A DNA stretch of 64,000 nucleotides, taken from NCBI RefSeq assembly GCF_018304945.1, contig NZ_JAGQEE010000001.1:1674001-1738000 (forward strand), in the 5' to 3' direction. Of the stretch, positions 45,445 to 54,412 are shown in pieces. Positions within the stretch are counted from its first letter, which is position 1. Each line of letters starts with the position of its first letter. This stretch comes from Collimonas humicola. Lineage in GTDB: Bacteria > Pseudomonadota > Gammaproteobacteria > Burkholderiales > Burkholderiaceae_D. Position numbers and translations under genes: made by a program. A model generated the notes under the pieces. The model was not told where the DNA came from. It saw nothing but the letters and a program-made list of their open reading frames with translations, and made no database searches.

Positions 45445-45453
45445 ACTATACCA
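45445..45453 (-). promoter_or_regulatory. Extended -10 promoter of the candidate ncRNA
   Basis: On the minus strand TGGTATAGT is an extended -10 element (TGn plus TATAGT). No good -35 is present at 16-18 nt, as is normal for extended -10 promoters. The predicted start, about 45438, coincides with the base of the first hairpin. Confidence 0.5.
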
Positions 45454-45559
45454 GAATTGTGTTGTGCAGGAAACAAACAATAGAGACGTGAATTACAAAT
45501 CACTTTTACCACGTCTTAGGGGATGCGACCGCCATAGACTACCTTATGTAAGTTGCATC

Positions 45560-45576
45560 GACAGCGTTAAGCTGTC
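45560..45576 (-). terminator. Hairpin after the beta-family gene
   Basis: GACAGC-TTAAC-GCTGTC, a 6-bp stem just after the stop at 45582. There is no T-run on the minus strand, so it is at best a weak terminator separating the beta/ImmA pair from the reverse transcriptase unit. Confidence 0.3.
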
Positions 45577-45581
45577 TTTAT

Positions 45582-46727
45582 TCATTGCTCCAGTAGTGAC
45601 ATTTGTTGAGCAATTGGTTCTTCCTGAATTTCGGAAATTGGAATAGCTCTCACTTTGGCAACATCAGTCACCACGCGAGTGATATGGTGCGTGGTGTTGA
45701 CTTGTCGCCACATGGTGGAATTTCCTGGGCCATCCAAATCATTTGCCGTGCGATAAATATAGGCATCTGCTGTTGAAAAACGTGCACTGGCGAAATGGCC
45801 GCTTGCCACAATTCTGCTGCATACATCTTTCATAATGGCTTTATCAGCGCCAGACTTTTCGCCGCGTACGACAAGCCACGCATCTTCTGTCGTATAGCGG
45901 TAATGTCGAATTGCAGGAGCACCACCTGCACCACCGAAAGACATTTTGGAAGAGTCCGCAGCAAAGTCACCAAAGGTCATGTACTCCGCAGTTGTGGGAT
46001 CAAATTTTACCGCCTGACGCCAAGCCGCCCATTCGTTGCGCGGGCACAGTGCGCTTTGTCCTGGTTCAGCAGGATTCTTCTCAGGATAATGTGTGGCTTG
46101 GAAGATAATATGCTGCCAAGCCCCCAGTTCCTGCAACTGCTCAAGTGCGCCACTAATAACCGGAGCGACGTGATCAGGTTGCGAAAAATCAGAATCCGAA
46201 AAATCTGCAATTATTGCGCAGTTAGTGGCATTCAAACCTAATTTCGCCAAGGCCGCATTCACTTGGACACCCAAATCAGTATTCACCAGCTCACCGGACG
46301 CAACGCAGATAGCGAACTTTAGTGTCTCGTCCTGCGGTATTGCAGCCTTAAAGGCTAATGCTTCGTCGCCAATGAGATCACGAAGCATTGCCATTGGAAT
46401 CCCCCTGGCCTTCAGGCTACGTGCACGAACAAACATCTGGGGCAACCACGTCGCAATGCTTTCTCGCCCCGCCTCGTCGATGAGATAGGTCAGATCAACG
46501 AAGGCACGGCGGCCAAACCAATACTTAGACAAAATTCCACCAACATCAGGCGCTTTTCCGGGAGGGAATAGCTCATCCTGGTTATCATCGCGCTCTCCTA
46601 ACGGAGGCACAATAAAGCGTGGCACAACATAAGCTGCGACATCATGTTTGAGATCGCGGACACCATTTAATTCACCAGCTTTCAATCGCAAAGCAGGGGA
46701 ATACAAAATCTTTTCAAGCCCACTCAT
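45582..46727 (-). CDS. T4 beta-protein family protein
   Basis: A 381-residue protein resembling the beta family (phage T4 beta-like; Pfam Beta_protein). It has FIVPPLGERDD, GRRAFVDLTYLIDEAG, CAIIADFSDSDFSQPD, and the aromatic C-terminal half AWLVVRGEKSGADKAIMKDV and HITRVVTDVAKVRAI. The biochemical role is unknown. Genes of this family often sit beside HTH-ImmA/IrrE proteins in defence islands, as here: its start overlaps the ImmA gene stop (TAATG). The pair probably works as an effector and its regulator. Confidence 0.7.
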   Translation of the reverse strand: MSGLEKILYSPALRLKAGELNGVRDLKHDVAAYVVPRFIVPPLGERDDNQDELFPPGKAPDVGGILSKYWFGRRAFVDLTYLIDEAGRESIATWLPQMFVRARSLKARGIPMAMLRDLIGDEALAFKAAIPQDETLKFAICVASGELVNTDLGVQVNAALAKLGLNATNCAIIADFSDSDFSQPDHVAPVISGALEQLQELGAWQHIIFQATHYPEKNPAEPGQSALCPRNEWAAWRQAVKFDPTTAEYMTFGDFAADSSKMSFGGAGGAPAIRHYRYTTEDAWLVVRGEKSGADKAIMKDVCSRIVASGHFASARFSTADAYIYRTANDLDGPGNSTMWRQVNTTHHITRVVTDVAKVRAIPISEIQEEPIAQQMSLLEQ

Positions 46728-48025
46728 TAAGCGTCTCCAAGGGTTGTGGGAAGAAGTTGCTTACGGACCTTGCCACGTCCAATTTTGTCGGAAAATATTG
46801 CGTAATTCTTTCGTTCCAACCTTACACGGCCAAATACTATAGCTGACGAAATACCAAGCTGCTCTGCAAACGACTCAATGGGGCCTGCCGTTTTCGCAAT
46901 TCGTGCCGGTGAGCGAGACCATAACTCCTCTGGAATTAGCATATTGGCAGCAAATCGGTTGGCCTCTTCCTCCAGTTCGTCCACTTGCATCGACTCAGAA
47001 TCATCAAAGAATCCTGCCGCGAGGCCAGTGCGATAATGAAGAATTACATGACCAACCTCATGCAGCAGGGTAAACCAGAAATTATCAAGTGCGTCACGCA
47101 ACAATGTCATTCCAATGACTGGAATTTGATCTACTAGAAAGGCTGCACCGTCAACCTTCATCCCCGGAATATACGGCTCAACTATAAGGATAATGCCATG
47201 CTCTTTCAGTAATTCACCGGCTCGCATTGGCCCATCGTCCAGCTTACTCAACTTTACAAGATCGACTAACCATGAAACATCTAAGGGTCGATACTTGACT
47301 TTATCTCGGTCAATTATTGCCTTGGCGCGGCGGGTTATTTGTGCCTTCCATGACAACAAAATCCAGTCTTCTGAATGGTCCTCCACATTCAAGCCTGTTC
47401 TAAGCAATGATGGGGTGCCGTGCATTTCCACATGTTCGGCAACATAACGAATTAACTGGTTTTTCGCATTTTCATCAGATTCATCATTGTCTTGTAACCA
47501 GCCATTTGTACGTGCATGTTTCAAGACCTTTTGCACTTCGCTAGGAGGTGCTTCAAAAGTTGGGCGCCAATCTCTGGTTAGCGCCGGAAGAAAATCCGCC
47601 GACAGATGTACCGAGAGCACTCGTGCAACTCTCATATAATTAGCTAGACTAATGCTGCGATAACGCTCAGATTCATACCGCTGAATCGCCTGCTCTCGAA
47701 GGCCAAGCTTTCTAGCTAAGTCCTTTTGGGACCAGCCATTTGTTATCCTCGCGACAATGAGAAAATCTCCAAGATCATTCCCTGCACGTTTCTTCAAAAG
47801 TTCGAAATCACCGTCTTTTGCCTTCAGGTAAGCATTTAGTACTTCAGATAGCTCTTTTTTTTCAGAAGTTAAGGATCGCCGCACTCCGTCGATGACTTCA
47901 CGGGACAAGCCCTCAACAATAGATTTCAATACCTGCTCAGATGACAACGCATGGTTAATTTGGTCAATTAGCGTTGCGGTTTCGCGTGCTTGGCGGTCGT
48001 TCGAAATGATGAAATTAGTAGACAT
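46727..48025 (-). CDS. HTH domain fused to ImmA/IrrE metallopeptidase
   Basis: A 432-residue protein. A helical N-terminus (1-80) is followed by an XRE helix-turn-helix at about 87-142 (LARKLGLREQAIQRYES). The ImmA/IrrE zinc peptidase domain has HEVGH (322-326), with the downstream EEEANRFAANML segment supplying the third ligand. Such proteins cleave or sense phage and element repressors. The sigma-70 promoter just upstream (TTGACA, 18 nt, TAACAT) would start transcription at or within a base or two of the ATG, so the mRNA may be leaderless. Co-transcribed with the beta-family gene. Confidence 0.85.
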   Translation of the reverse strand: MSTNFIISNDRQARETATLIDQINHALSSEQVLKSIVEGLSREVIDGVRRSLTSEKKELSEVLNAYLKAKDGDFELLKKRAGNDLGDFLIVARITNGWSQKDLARKLGLREQAIQRYESERYRSISLANYMRVARVLSVHLSADFLPALTRDWRPTFEAPPSEVQKVLKHARTNGWLQDNDESDENAKNQLIRYVAEHVEMHGTPSLLRTGLNVEDHSEDWILLSWKAQITRRAKAIIDRDKVKYRPLDVSWLVDLVKLSKLDDGPMRAGELLKEHGIILIVEPYIPGMKVDGAAFLVDQIPVIGMTLLRDALDNFWFTLLHEVGHVILHYRTGLAAGFFDDSESMQVDELEEEANRFAANMLIPEELWSRSPARIAKTAGPIESFAEQLGISSAIVFGRVRLERKNYAIFSDKIGRGKVRKQLLPTTLGDA

Positions 48026-48121
48026 GTCCGATGTTACGCATCAAATATGTTGTGTGTCAAGTTGTGTGGGGATGCTCTACTCGCCTATCGGAAATGTTTG
48101 CTAAATGCAATTAGTAAACAT
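48009..48121 (-). repeat. Duplicated 17-bp sequence at the HTH-ImmA gene start
   Basis: The gene start (minus strand ATGTCTACTAATTTCAT, 48009-48025) recurs with two changes at 48105-48121 (ATGTTTACTAATTGCAT), 96 bp upstream. The second copy would encode only six residues before a stop. The copies may be paired operators for the HTH domain or a trace of local duplication. Confidence 0.5.
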
Positions 48122-48691
48122 GCCTATATCTGATGCCACCTTTTCGAGGCAGGAAAGGCAGGAGGCAAGAAGAATGTTTTAATAATTATTGCAAAGGCAA
48201 CAAATAAACATTCTGGAAGAAAAAGCATACTAGGCCATTCTTAAATTCAAGAGCCAGGCTTGGGGAGGGTGCTAACTCAATTCTAACTTCTGTAAATACT
48301 AGACGGCGTGTGTTAGCACCGGCATTCCTGAACTGCACCCCAAAAATAGTCTCAAGACTTCCCCATGTTTCACTCAAGTTCTATTCCCGCAGGCGAGGTT
48401 GCTAACAACTCATGCCATAAAGGAAAGACCCAATACCGTCTGAACTATGAGCGCAAATGCGGCCCGTGCATGTTTTGACAATATAAATTTCCCTTAAGGC
48501 AACAAAAACATTTGTAGATTTATTTACCTACAAGTAACTCATTGTAATAAACATCAGATACTATTGCAGTACAGAAATTTATGTTGTGTTTTGAGACAGA
48601 GTAAAAAGCTTGTCTGCCGCATACATAGTGCGTCCATTGAAGAAGCATGAGTCAAGCGATGCACGCGATATCAAAATAAGGAGTGCCGTTT
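48026..48691. other. AT-rich intergenic region between defence pair and RHS genes
   Basis: About 665 bases. It contains the ImmA gene promoter (-10 at 48031-48036, -35 at 48055-48060) and the 17-bp repeat copy. A 63-codon minus frame at 48186-48377 has no family resemblance and no ribosome-binding site. A short hairpin TTGTAG/CTACAA lies near 48510. The RHS promoter must lie near 48540-48660 but is not obvious. Confidence 0.4.
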
Positions 48692-50983
48692 ATGCAGCAA
48701 GCTTTTCAGGCTGGCCGTTTGTGTTCGTCTGTTGCATCGCGATTATGTGTTTTTGTCACATTGCTATTGACCATGCTGGTGTTCGCGCCATCAGCCCAAG
48801 CTGCCATTTACTGGCTGGACTCCAATTCTAACGATGCCCTGGCTCACTACCGGACGGGGGAAGAAGCATGCGTCACCGGTGAGCTGATGACCCGGATGAA
48901 TACGCGTCGCTCCGCCGAGACGAACCCCAACGTCAAATTTCGCTATCGCTCAGTGAATGTCGGCCCCGATGAGGGTATCGGCGAACGCGTCTGCCGTGGC
49001 GTCATTGAACGCACTTATGCGTCTAACTGGGTGACGGTCGAACTGGTCGATACCCTGGTGTATGGCCCGCAGGGTGGGGCCAACCAATGCGCCATCCCTA
49101 ATTACTCTGATCCCGATACCGGACAGTGCGGCAAGCCAAAATGCACCTCGTCATGTTGCGGCATTTGTGCCAACGGTACTAATCCGATCCACTCCGCTTC
49201 CGGCAATAAATTCCAACGGGAAACCGATCTAGTCAGCGGCGGCTTGTTCCCACTGCGGTTTGAGCGCTTCTATAACAGCAATCGCACCCTGGAAAACGCG
49301 CCGATCCCGTTGGGTGTCGGCTGGTCGCATACCTATCAACGCAACATCGCGGCCTATCCGTCGATGAGCGGCGGCGACATCGACAGCGCAGTCATGTATC
49401 GGCACGATGGGATGATGCAGAAATTTTTGCTGGTCGGAGGCGTGTGGACAACCGACGGCGACACCGCTGAACGGTTGCAGTGGCAAACCAGCAATGCAAG
49501 CGCATTGGGTTGGACCTATATCAATAAGGACGATGAGACGGAAACCTATGACACGCAAGGCCGGTTGTCCACGGTCACCAATCGCGCTGGTTTAACTCAG
49601 ACACTGGGCTATTTGGATAGCACTGGACGGCCCAGCAATAATGTACAGAAGGTCACCGGCCCGAATGGTCGCGTTCTCACCTTCACATACAACCCTGCTG
49701 GACAAGTGGCGAGTATCACCGACAACCTAGGCGAGGTCTATGGCTATGCCTACGACAGCAATGGTAATTTGACCAGCGTGCAATATCCTGACAGCAGCGG
49801 CTCGGCAACAACGCGCACCTATGTCTATAACGAAGCGGCACAGAACGGCGGTGTCGCACAAACGCATGCCTTGACTGGCATCATCGATGAAAACGGCAAC
49901 CGCTATGCAAGCTGGGCTTATGACGGTAGCGGACGCGGCATTCTGAGCGTGCACGGCGCCTACAGCAGTGGCACCATAGACCGGACTAGCGTTGTTTTCA
50001 ACGCCGATGGCACGACGACAGTGACCGATGCGTTGGCGAAGGCGCGTACTTTCGGCTTTGCTGTGCAATTTGGTGTAGCCCGCTTGACTTCGCTGGATGC
50101 TCCTTGCGATTATTGTGGCCAGAGCGCCACGACGCAGACTTACGATGCCAACGGTAATGTCGCTACCGCTACCGATTTCAACGGCGCAGTCACTACCTAT
50201 AGCTACGACCTGACACGCAATCTGGAGACCCGTCGGGTAGAGGCGTCGGGGACAGCGCAAACCAGAACGATCACGACCGCTTGGCACGCGACCTATCGCT
50301 TGCCTCTGACGATTGCCGAGCCAAAGCTGTTGACGACCTATGTCTACGATGCGTCCGGTAACCTGTTGAGCAAGACGGTGCAAGCCACCAGCGATGCAAT
50401 AGGCGCCCAGGGCTTGTCGCCAACGTTGGTCGGCACAGCGCGCACCTGGAGCTACACTTACAACAACTTTGGTCAGGTATTGACGGCTGCCGGTCCCAGA
50501 ACCGATGTGACAGACAAGACCACCTATACCTATGACCCCTCCGGCAACCTGAGCACAATCACCAACGCCATCGGTCAAGTCACGACCTTGTCGAACTACG
50601 ACGCCAATGGCCGCGTAGGACTGATCACCGATGCCAATGGCGCGACGACTGCCTTGACCTACAGCCCACGCGGCTGGCTGACCGGCAAGACGGTGACCTC
50701 TGGCGGTACGGTTGAAACCACCACCTATGGCTACGACGGCGTCGGCCAGTTGACCCTGGTCACACTGCCCAATACCTCTACGGTCAGCTACACCTACGAC
50801 CCGGCCCATCGCCTGACCAACATCGCCGACAGCCTTGGCAACAGCATCGCCTATACCCTGGACAACATGGGTAACCGGATCAGTGAACAAGTCAAAGATC
50901 CGAGCGGTGCTCTGGCACGCCAGACCAGTCGTGTCGTAGATGCCTTAAATCGCATACAACAAATCACGGGAGCAGTGCAATGA
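48692..50983 (+). CDS. Secreted RHS-repeat protein, N-terminal half
   Basis: A 763-residue protein from ATG at 48692 (AAGGAG 8 nt upstream). Signal peptide to about AQA, then a cysteine-rich segment (CGKPKCTSSCCGICANG), the DUF6531-type start of an RHS shell (NPIHSASGNKFQRETDLVSG) and many YD repeats (YAYDSNGNLTSV, YTYDPSGNLSTI). It stops before any RHS core or toxin. The stop overlaps the start of the second RHS gene (ATGA). It looks like the front part of one RHS shell supplied as a separate exported protein. Confidence 0.82.
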   Translation: MQQAFQAGRLCSSVASRLCVFVTLLLTMLVFAPSAQAAIYWLDSNSNDALAHYRTGEEACVTGELMTRMNTRRSAETNPNVKFRYRSVNVGPDEGIGERVCRGVIERTYASNWVTVELVDTLVYGPQGGANQCAIPNYSDPDTGQCGKPKCTSSCCGICANGTNPIHSASGNKFQRETDLVSGGLFPLRFERFYNSNRTLENAPIPLGVGWSHTYQRNIAAYPSMSGGDIDSAVMYRHDGMMQKFLLVGGVWTTDGDTAERLQWQTSNASALGWTYINKDDETETYDTQGRLSTVTNRAGLTQTLGYLDSTGRPSNNVQKVTGPNGRVLTFTYNPAGQVASITDNLGEVYGYAYDSNGNLTSVQYPDSSGSATTRTYVYNEAAQNGGVAQTHALTGIIDENGNRYASWAYDGSGRGILSVHGAYSSGTIDRTSVVFNADGTTTVTDALAKARTFGFAVQFGVARLTSLDAPCDYCGQSATTQTYDANGNVATATDFNGAVTTYSYDLTRNLETRRVEASGTAQTRTITTAWHATYRLPLTIAEPKLLTTYVYDASGNLLSKTVQATSDAIGAQGLSPTLVGTARTWSYTYNNFGQVLTAAGPRTDVTDKTTYTYDPSGNLSTITNAIGQVTTLSNYDANGRVGLITDANGATTALTYSPRGWLTGKTVTSGGTVETTTYGYDGVGQLTLVTLPNTSTVSYTYDPAHRLTNIADSLGNSIAYTLDNMGNRISEQVKDPSGALARQTSRVVDALNRIQQITGAVQ

Positions 50984-53304
50984 GAGGGCGTTTCATGGGG
51001 AAACAAGCGGGTATCAAGACCCTGGCCAGTGCGGTCCTGTTCACGCTGGCCTACAGTCCATTGCTGGGCAGTGTCAATGGCACGGCAGCACTGGCGCAAG
51101 CGGTCCAGAACACGACTACCAGCTATGAATACGATGCCATGGGGAATCAGACCAAGATCACCGATCCCCTGGGGAACATCACCACCCAAAGCTACGATCC
51201 GCTGGGACGCCTGATCCAGCAGGTCCAACCGGTTCCGGCCGCAGGCGGCGCCAGCCCCACCGTCAGTTTTACCTATGACGGCCAGGACCAAATCAATACC
51301 GTCACGGATCCGCGTAACCTGGTGACCAGCTATACGGTCGATGGCCTGGGTAACCAGAACGCGCTCACCAGCCCCGATACCGGCAGCACCAGTAAAACCT
51401 ATGATGCCGCCGGCAACCTGAAGACCCGTACCGATGCCCGTGGCAAGACCACCACCTACAGCTACGATGCCCTCAACCGCCTGACCCAGATCAGCTATGC
51501 CAGCGGTACTGCCACCCAGTTTGAATACGATGGGGGATCAACAGGCGCCCCGAACGCCAAGGGCCACCTGACACGGATGATCGACGGCTCCGGTCAGACG
51601 ACCTATGCCTACGACGGTTTTGGTCGCTTGCTCACCAAGGTGCAGACACTGAGCAGTACGGGCACCAGCAGCACGATCAGCTACGCCTACGGCAGCAGCG
51701 GCACCACCACCGGTAAATTGATCAGCACGACTTACCCAAGCGGCAACCGGATCAACTACGGCTATGACGCTGCAGGACGGATCAATAGTCTGACCCTGAA
51801 TCCGACCAATGCGACCGGTGGCGGCACCAATACCGGCAGCACCATCCCCTTACTCACCGGTATCGGCTACCAAGCCTTCGGTCCTGTGAATGCCTGGACC
51901 TGGGGCAATAGCAGCAGTACCAGCACGAACACCTATGCCAGGGGAATTGACCTGGATGGTCGTGTCACCAGCTACCCGCTGGGCAATGCCTTAAGCAACG
52001 GTACCAACCGGACGATCAGCTACGATGCAGCTAGCCGTATCACAGCGACTAGCCACAGCGGTACGGGCATCGGCAACAGCGCACCGGCCAACTTCAACCA
52101 AAGCTACGGCTATGACAACCTGGACCGGCTTAACTCCGTCACGGGCAGCAGCAGTACCAGCAACCAGAGCTTCCAGTACGATCAGAACGGCAACCGAACT
52201 CAAGCGACTTTCGGCAGCGGCAGCTACGCCAATACGATTGCCGCGAACAGCAATCAGCTGACGGCCACGACTGGACCAACACCGGCCAAGAGCAACACCT
52301 ATGACGCTGCAGGCAACCTGACCAGTGACGGCACCATCAGCTATATCTATAGCGACCGTGGAAGAATGGTCAGTGCGACTAACGGTGGCAATACTGTCAC
52401 GTACACCCACAATGGCATTGAGGAGCGAGTACAAAAGCAAGGACCGACCAGCATCATCGCCACAGGCAGCAACAGCTATGTGTATGACAGTGCGGGGCAC
52501 TTGATTGGTGAATACGATGCCAATCAACAGTCCATTGAAGAGACGGTGTATCTGGGCAATTTGCCGGTGGCAGTACTGAAGCAAGCGGTTACAGGCACAG
52601 GATCAAGTCAGAACACAACGACGAACGTCTTTTATGTCTATGCAGACCACATCAACACGCCGCGAGTAATTACACAGGCAACCGACAATCAGATGGTTTG
52701 GCGTTGGGACAATGCGGATCCGTTTGGGCTACAACCCCCGGATGAGAATCCGAGCAGCCTGGGAACCTTCACCTACAACCAACGCTTCCCCGGTCAGGTG
52801 TACGATAAAGAGACCAACAATTTCTACAACTACTATCGCGACTATGATCCGCAGCAAGGGCGCTACGTTCAATCCGATCCGATTGGGTTAAATGGGGGGC
52901 TGAATACGTTCAGCTACGTTGAAGGGAATCCACTAAGCTTCTCAGATCCAAGTGGACTGTGTGTTGAGGACCTCTGTATTGGTGAGGCAATTATTGTTGG
53001 ACGAATTGCCTATCAAGGCTATAGGGCCTACCGAACGTACCAGGCCGTGAATAGGCTCGCGGATGCAATTAAGGCAGCTAACTCCCATGAAAATGACGAA
53101 GTCACTGCTAAAAATTGCAAGATGCTTTCAAAAGGTGAAATCGATAAGTTGAAAGCGGGCGGGGAAGATCCTCATAACCTTAAACCAAAAAAAGGAGGGT
53201 CGGATTTTGATCTCTATAAAACTCCAGACGGCGATATCTACGTGTTTAGGAAAAATGGAGTGGGAACTGGGACTCCAACGGGTCTTAATATAAATCATTT
53301 TTAA
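50980..53304 (+). CDS. RHS protein with core domain and type 33 toxin tip
   Basis: A 774-residue protein with its own Sec-type signal (KTLASAVLFTLAYSPLLGS), then YD repeats. The RHS core follows (RFPGQVYDKETNNFYNYYRD, GRYVQSDPIGLNGG) up to DPSGL. The last 60 residues (KMLSKGEIDKLKAGGEDPHN ... FRKNGVGTGTPTGLNI) match the polymorphic toxin type 33 family as I recall it. The tip is more AT-rich than the shell, as usual for exchanged toxins. A DUF4279 immunity gene follows after 18 nt. GGGAG precedes the ATG; an internal ATG at 50995 is also possible. Confidence 0.85.
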   Translation: MRGRFMGKQAGIKTLASAVLFTLAYSPLLGSVNGTAALAQAVQNTTTSYEYDAMGNQTKITDPLGNITTQSYDPLGRLIQQVQPVPAAGGASPTVSFTYDGQDQINTVTDPRNLVTSYTVDGLGNQNALTSPDTGSTSKTYDAAGNLKTRTDARGKTTTYSYDALNRLTQISYASGTATQFEYDGGSTGAPNAKGHLTRMIDGSGQTTYAYDGFGRLLTKVQTLSSTGTSSTISYAYGSSGTTTGKLISTTYPSGNRINYGYDAAGRINSLTLNPTNATGGGTNTGSTIPLLTGIGYQAFGPVNAWTWGNSSSTSTNTYARGIDLDGRVTSYPLGNALSNGTNRTISYDAASRITATSHSGTGIGNSAPANFNQSYGYDNLDRLNSVTGSSSTSNQSFQYDQNGNRTQATFGSGSYANTIAANSNQLTATTGPTPAKSNTYDAAGNLTSDGTISYIYSDRGRMVSATNGGNTVTYTHNGIEERVQKQGPTSIIATGSNSYVYDSAGHLIGEYDANQQSIEETVYLGNLPVAVLKQAVTGTGSSQNTTTNVFYVYADHINTPRVITQATDNQMVWRWDNADPFGLQPPDENPSSLGTFTYNQRFPGQVYDKETNNFYNYYRDYDPQQGRYVQSDPIGLNGGLNTFSYVEGNPLSFSDPSGLCVEDLCIGEAIIVGRIAYQGYRAYRTYQAVNRLADAIKAANSHENDEVTAKNCKMLSKGEIDKLKAGGEDPHNLKPKKGGSDFDLYKTPDGDIYVFRKNGVGTGTPTGLNINHF

Positions 53305-53322
53305 CAGGCGAAATATTTAGAT

Positions 53323-53742
53323 ATGGATTCTGAGATAAATGCGGAATTGAGGATTTTGGAATTCGGATGCGATCCGTCTGAAATTACTAAATGCTTGAAT
53401 CTCCAGCCCACCTCAACGTGGGTTAAGGGGGAAATTGTTTCGAAAACAGGTAAAGGCATTCTGAGACACCAAGAAAATGGCTGGGCGTGGTGTTCAAATT
53501 TGGATTCCGAAGAAAAAGTATTGGATTTTCGTGATTTGTTTGACGACATTTTCAGAAATTTAAATCCAATCAAGGATAAATTCCAATATCTTCCAAATAA
53601 TTCGGTTATACAACTGGCTTGTTGTGCATATATTAGAAATTGCGCGCCGGCATTTACGCTGGACGAGCGGATCATAAAATTACTGGCCGAAATTAACGCT
53701 AGTGTTGATTTCGACATTTACTGTCTAAATGCCAGTGAGTGA
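53323..53742 (+). CDS. DUF4279 immunity protein
   Basis: A 139-residue cytoplasmic protein of the DUF4279 family: INAELRILEFGCDPSEITKC near the start, then LQPTSTWVKGE and an acidic middle. Such proteins are typical immunity partners of polymorphic toxins. It lies 18 nt after the RHS toxin gene and shares its low GC, so it should neutralise the type 33 tip. Confidence 0.78.
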   Translation: MDSEINAELRILEFGCDPSEITKCLNLQPTSTWVKGEIVSKTGKGILRHQENGWAWCSNLDSEEKVLDFRDLFDDIFRNLNPIKDKFQYLPNNSVIQLACCAYIRNCAPAFTLDERIIKLLAEINASVDFDIYCLNASE

Positions 53743-53750
53743 GTAACTGG

Positions 53751-53917
53751 GCGGAATAAATGAGTTCAACTATATCGGAGGGAATCCCTTACAGCGCATC
53801 GATCTGCTGGGACTTGCTTTTGGTGACTCGCCGTTCGTACCGATGCCTTCCCCGGGGAAGGCATGTGGCTTTTGTGGGACTAGATGTATTACGAATACGC
53901 GAACCGAAAGAGAGTGA
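53751..53917 (+). pseudogene. Orphan RHS toxin tip fragment
   Basis: Reading from a stop at about 53748, the frame gives NEFNYIGGNPLQRIDLLGLA followed by about 35 divergent residues (FGDSPFVPMPSPGKACGFCG ...). The first part is the end of an RHS core (compare SYVEGNPLSFSDPSGL in the main gene), so this is a displaced alternative tip without its shell. The remainder of the former toxin or its immunity gene seems to extend to the integrase fragment but is not recognisable. Confidence 0.7.
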
Positions 53918-53988
53918 GCTATTCAAAAAAATTGAAAATAAATGGTGCGAGCTTTTGAACTCAGATGAGATAAGGTACTTCGCCGGCA

Positions 53989-54411
53989 CTAGAACAGATC
54001 GGTGCAAATCTGTTTCAATCGCACGGGATTGTTTTGAACGTATTTCGCGGTCATAGCGATGCTAGAATGTCCCATCACCGTCGAGACTGCTTTGATGTCT
54101 ATCCCTTTTTCGATCAATGCTGTCGCGAATGATCTGCGCCCAAAATGGCTCGATGCTCCCTGCAATCTGGCCTCTCGGAACATGCAATGAAATAGCTGTT
54201 GCAGGGTGTTGGGTGAAAACGCATCACCTTTCTGCGATAGGAATAGTGCAGCATCGTAATTGAACAAAATCCCTTCTTGCTTTTGCCGGTCATGCAGATA
54301 ATGACGAAAGGCATCGATGACCCGAGAGTTCGTCAAAAAAACATGGCGCTTTTTCCGGCCTTTGGTCATCGCAAATCCGCAAGCTTTTTTATAACACAGG
54401 AAAAATATCAT
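53989..54411 (-). pseudogene. Truncated tyrosine recombinase (C-terminal catalytic part)
   Basis: About 126-140 residues of a phage-type integrase: TKGRKKRHVFLTN (beta-strand lysine region), SSHFGRRSFATALIEKGIDI (HxxR), VMGHSSIAMTAKYVQ (second His and the nucleophile Tyr). The core-binding domain and the first catalytic arginine region are missing. The break falls exactly at the 24-bp repeat at 54369-54392. It probably integrated an ancestor of the island and is now inactive. Confidence 0.82.
54369..54392 (+). repeat. 24-bp direct repeat, right copy (candidate att site)
   Basis: TCGCAAATCCGC-A-AGCTTTTTTAT, one mismatch to 38897-38920. On the minus strand the integrase remnant begins at its edge. 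Two copies 15.5 kb apart in the same orientation suggest attL/attR-like ends of an earlier insertion. Confidence 0.45.
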
Positions 54412-54412
54412 T

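Noticed and set aside
48186-48377. A 63-codon minus-strand frame between the ImmA gene and RHS
   Set aside because: No ribosome-binding site, no family similarity, and the region otherwise behaves as noncoding.
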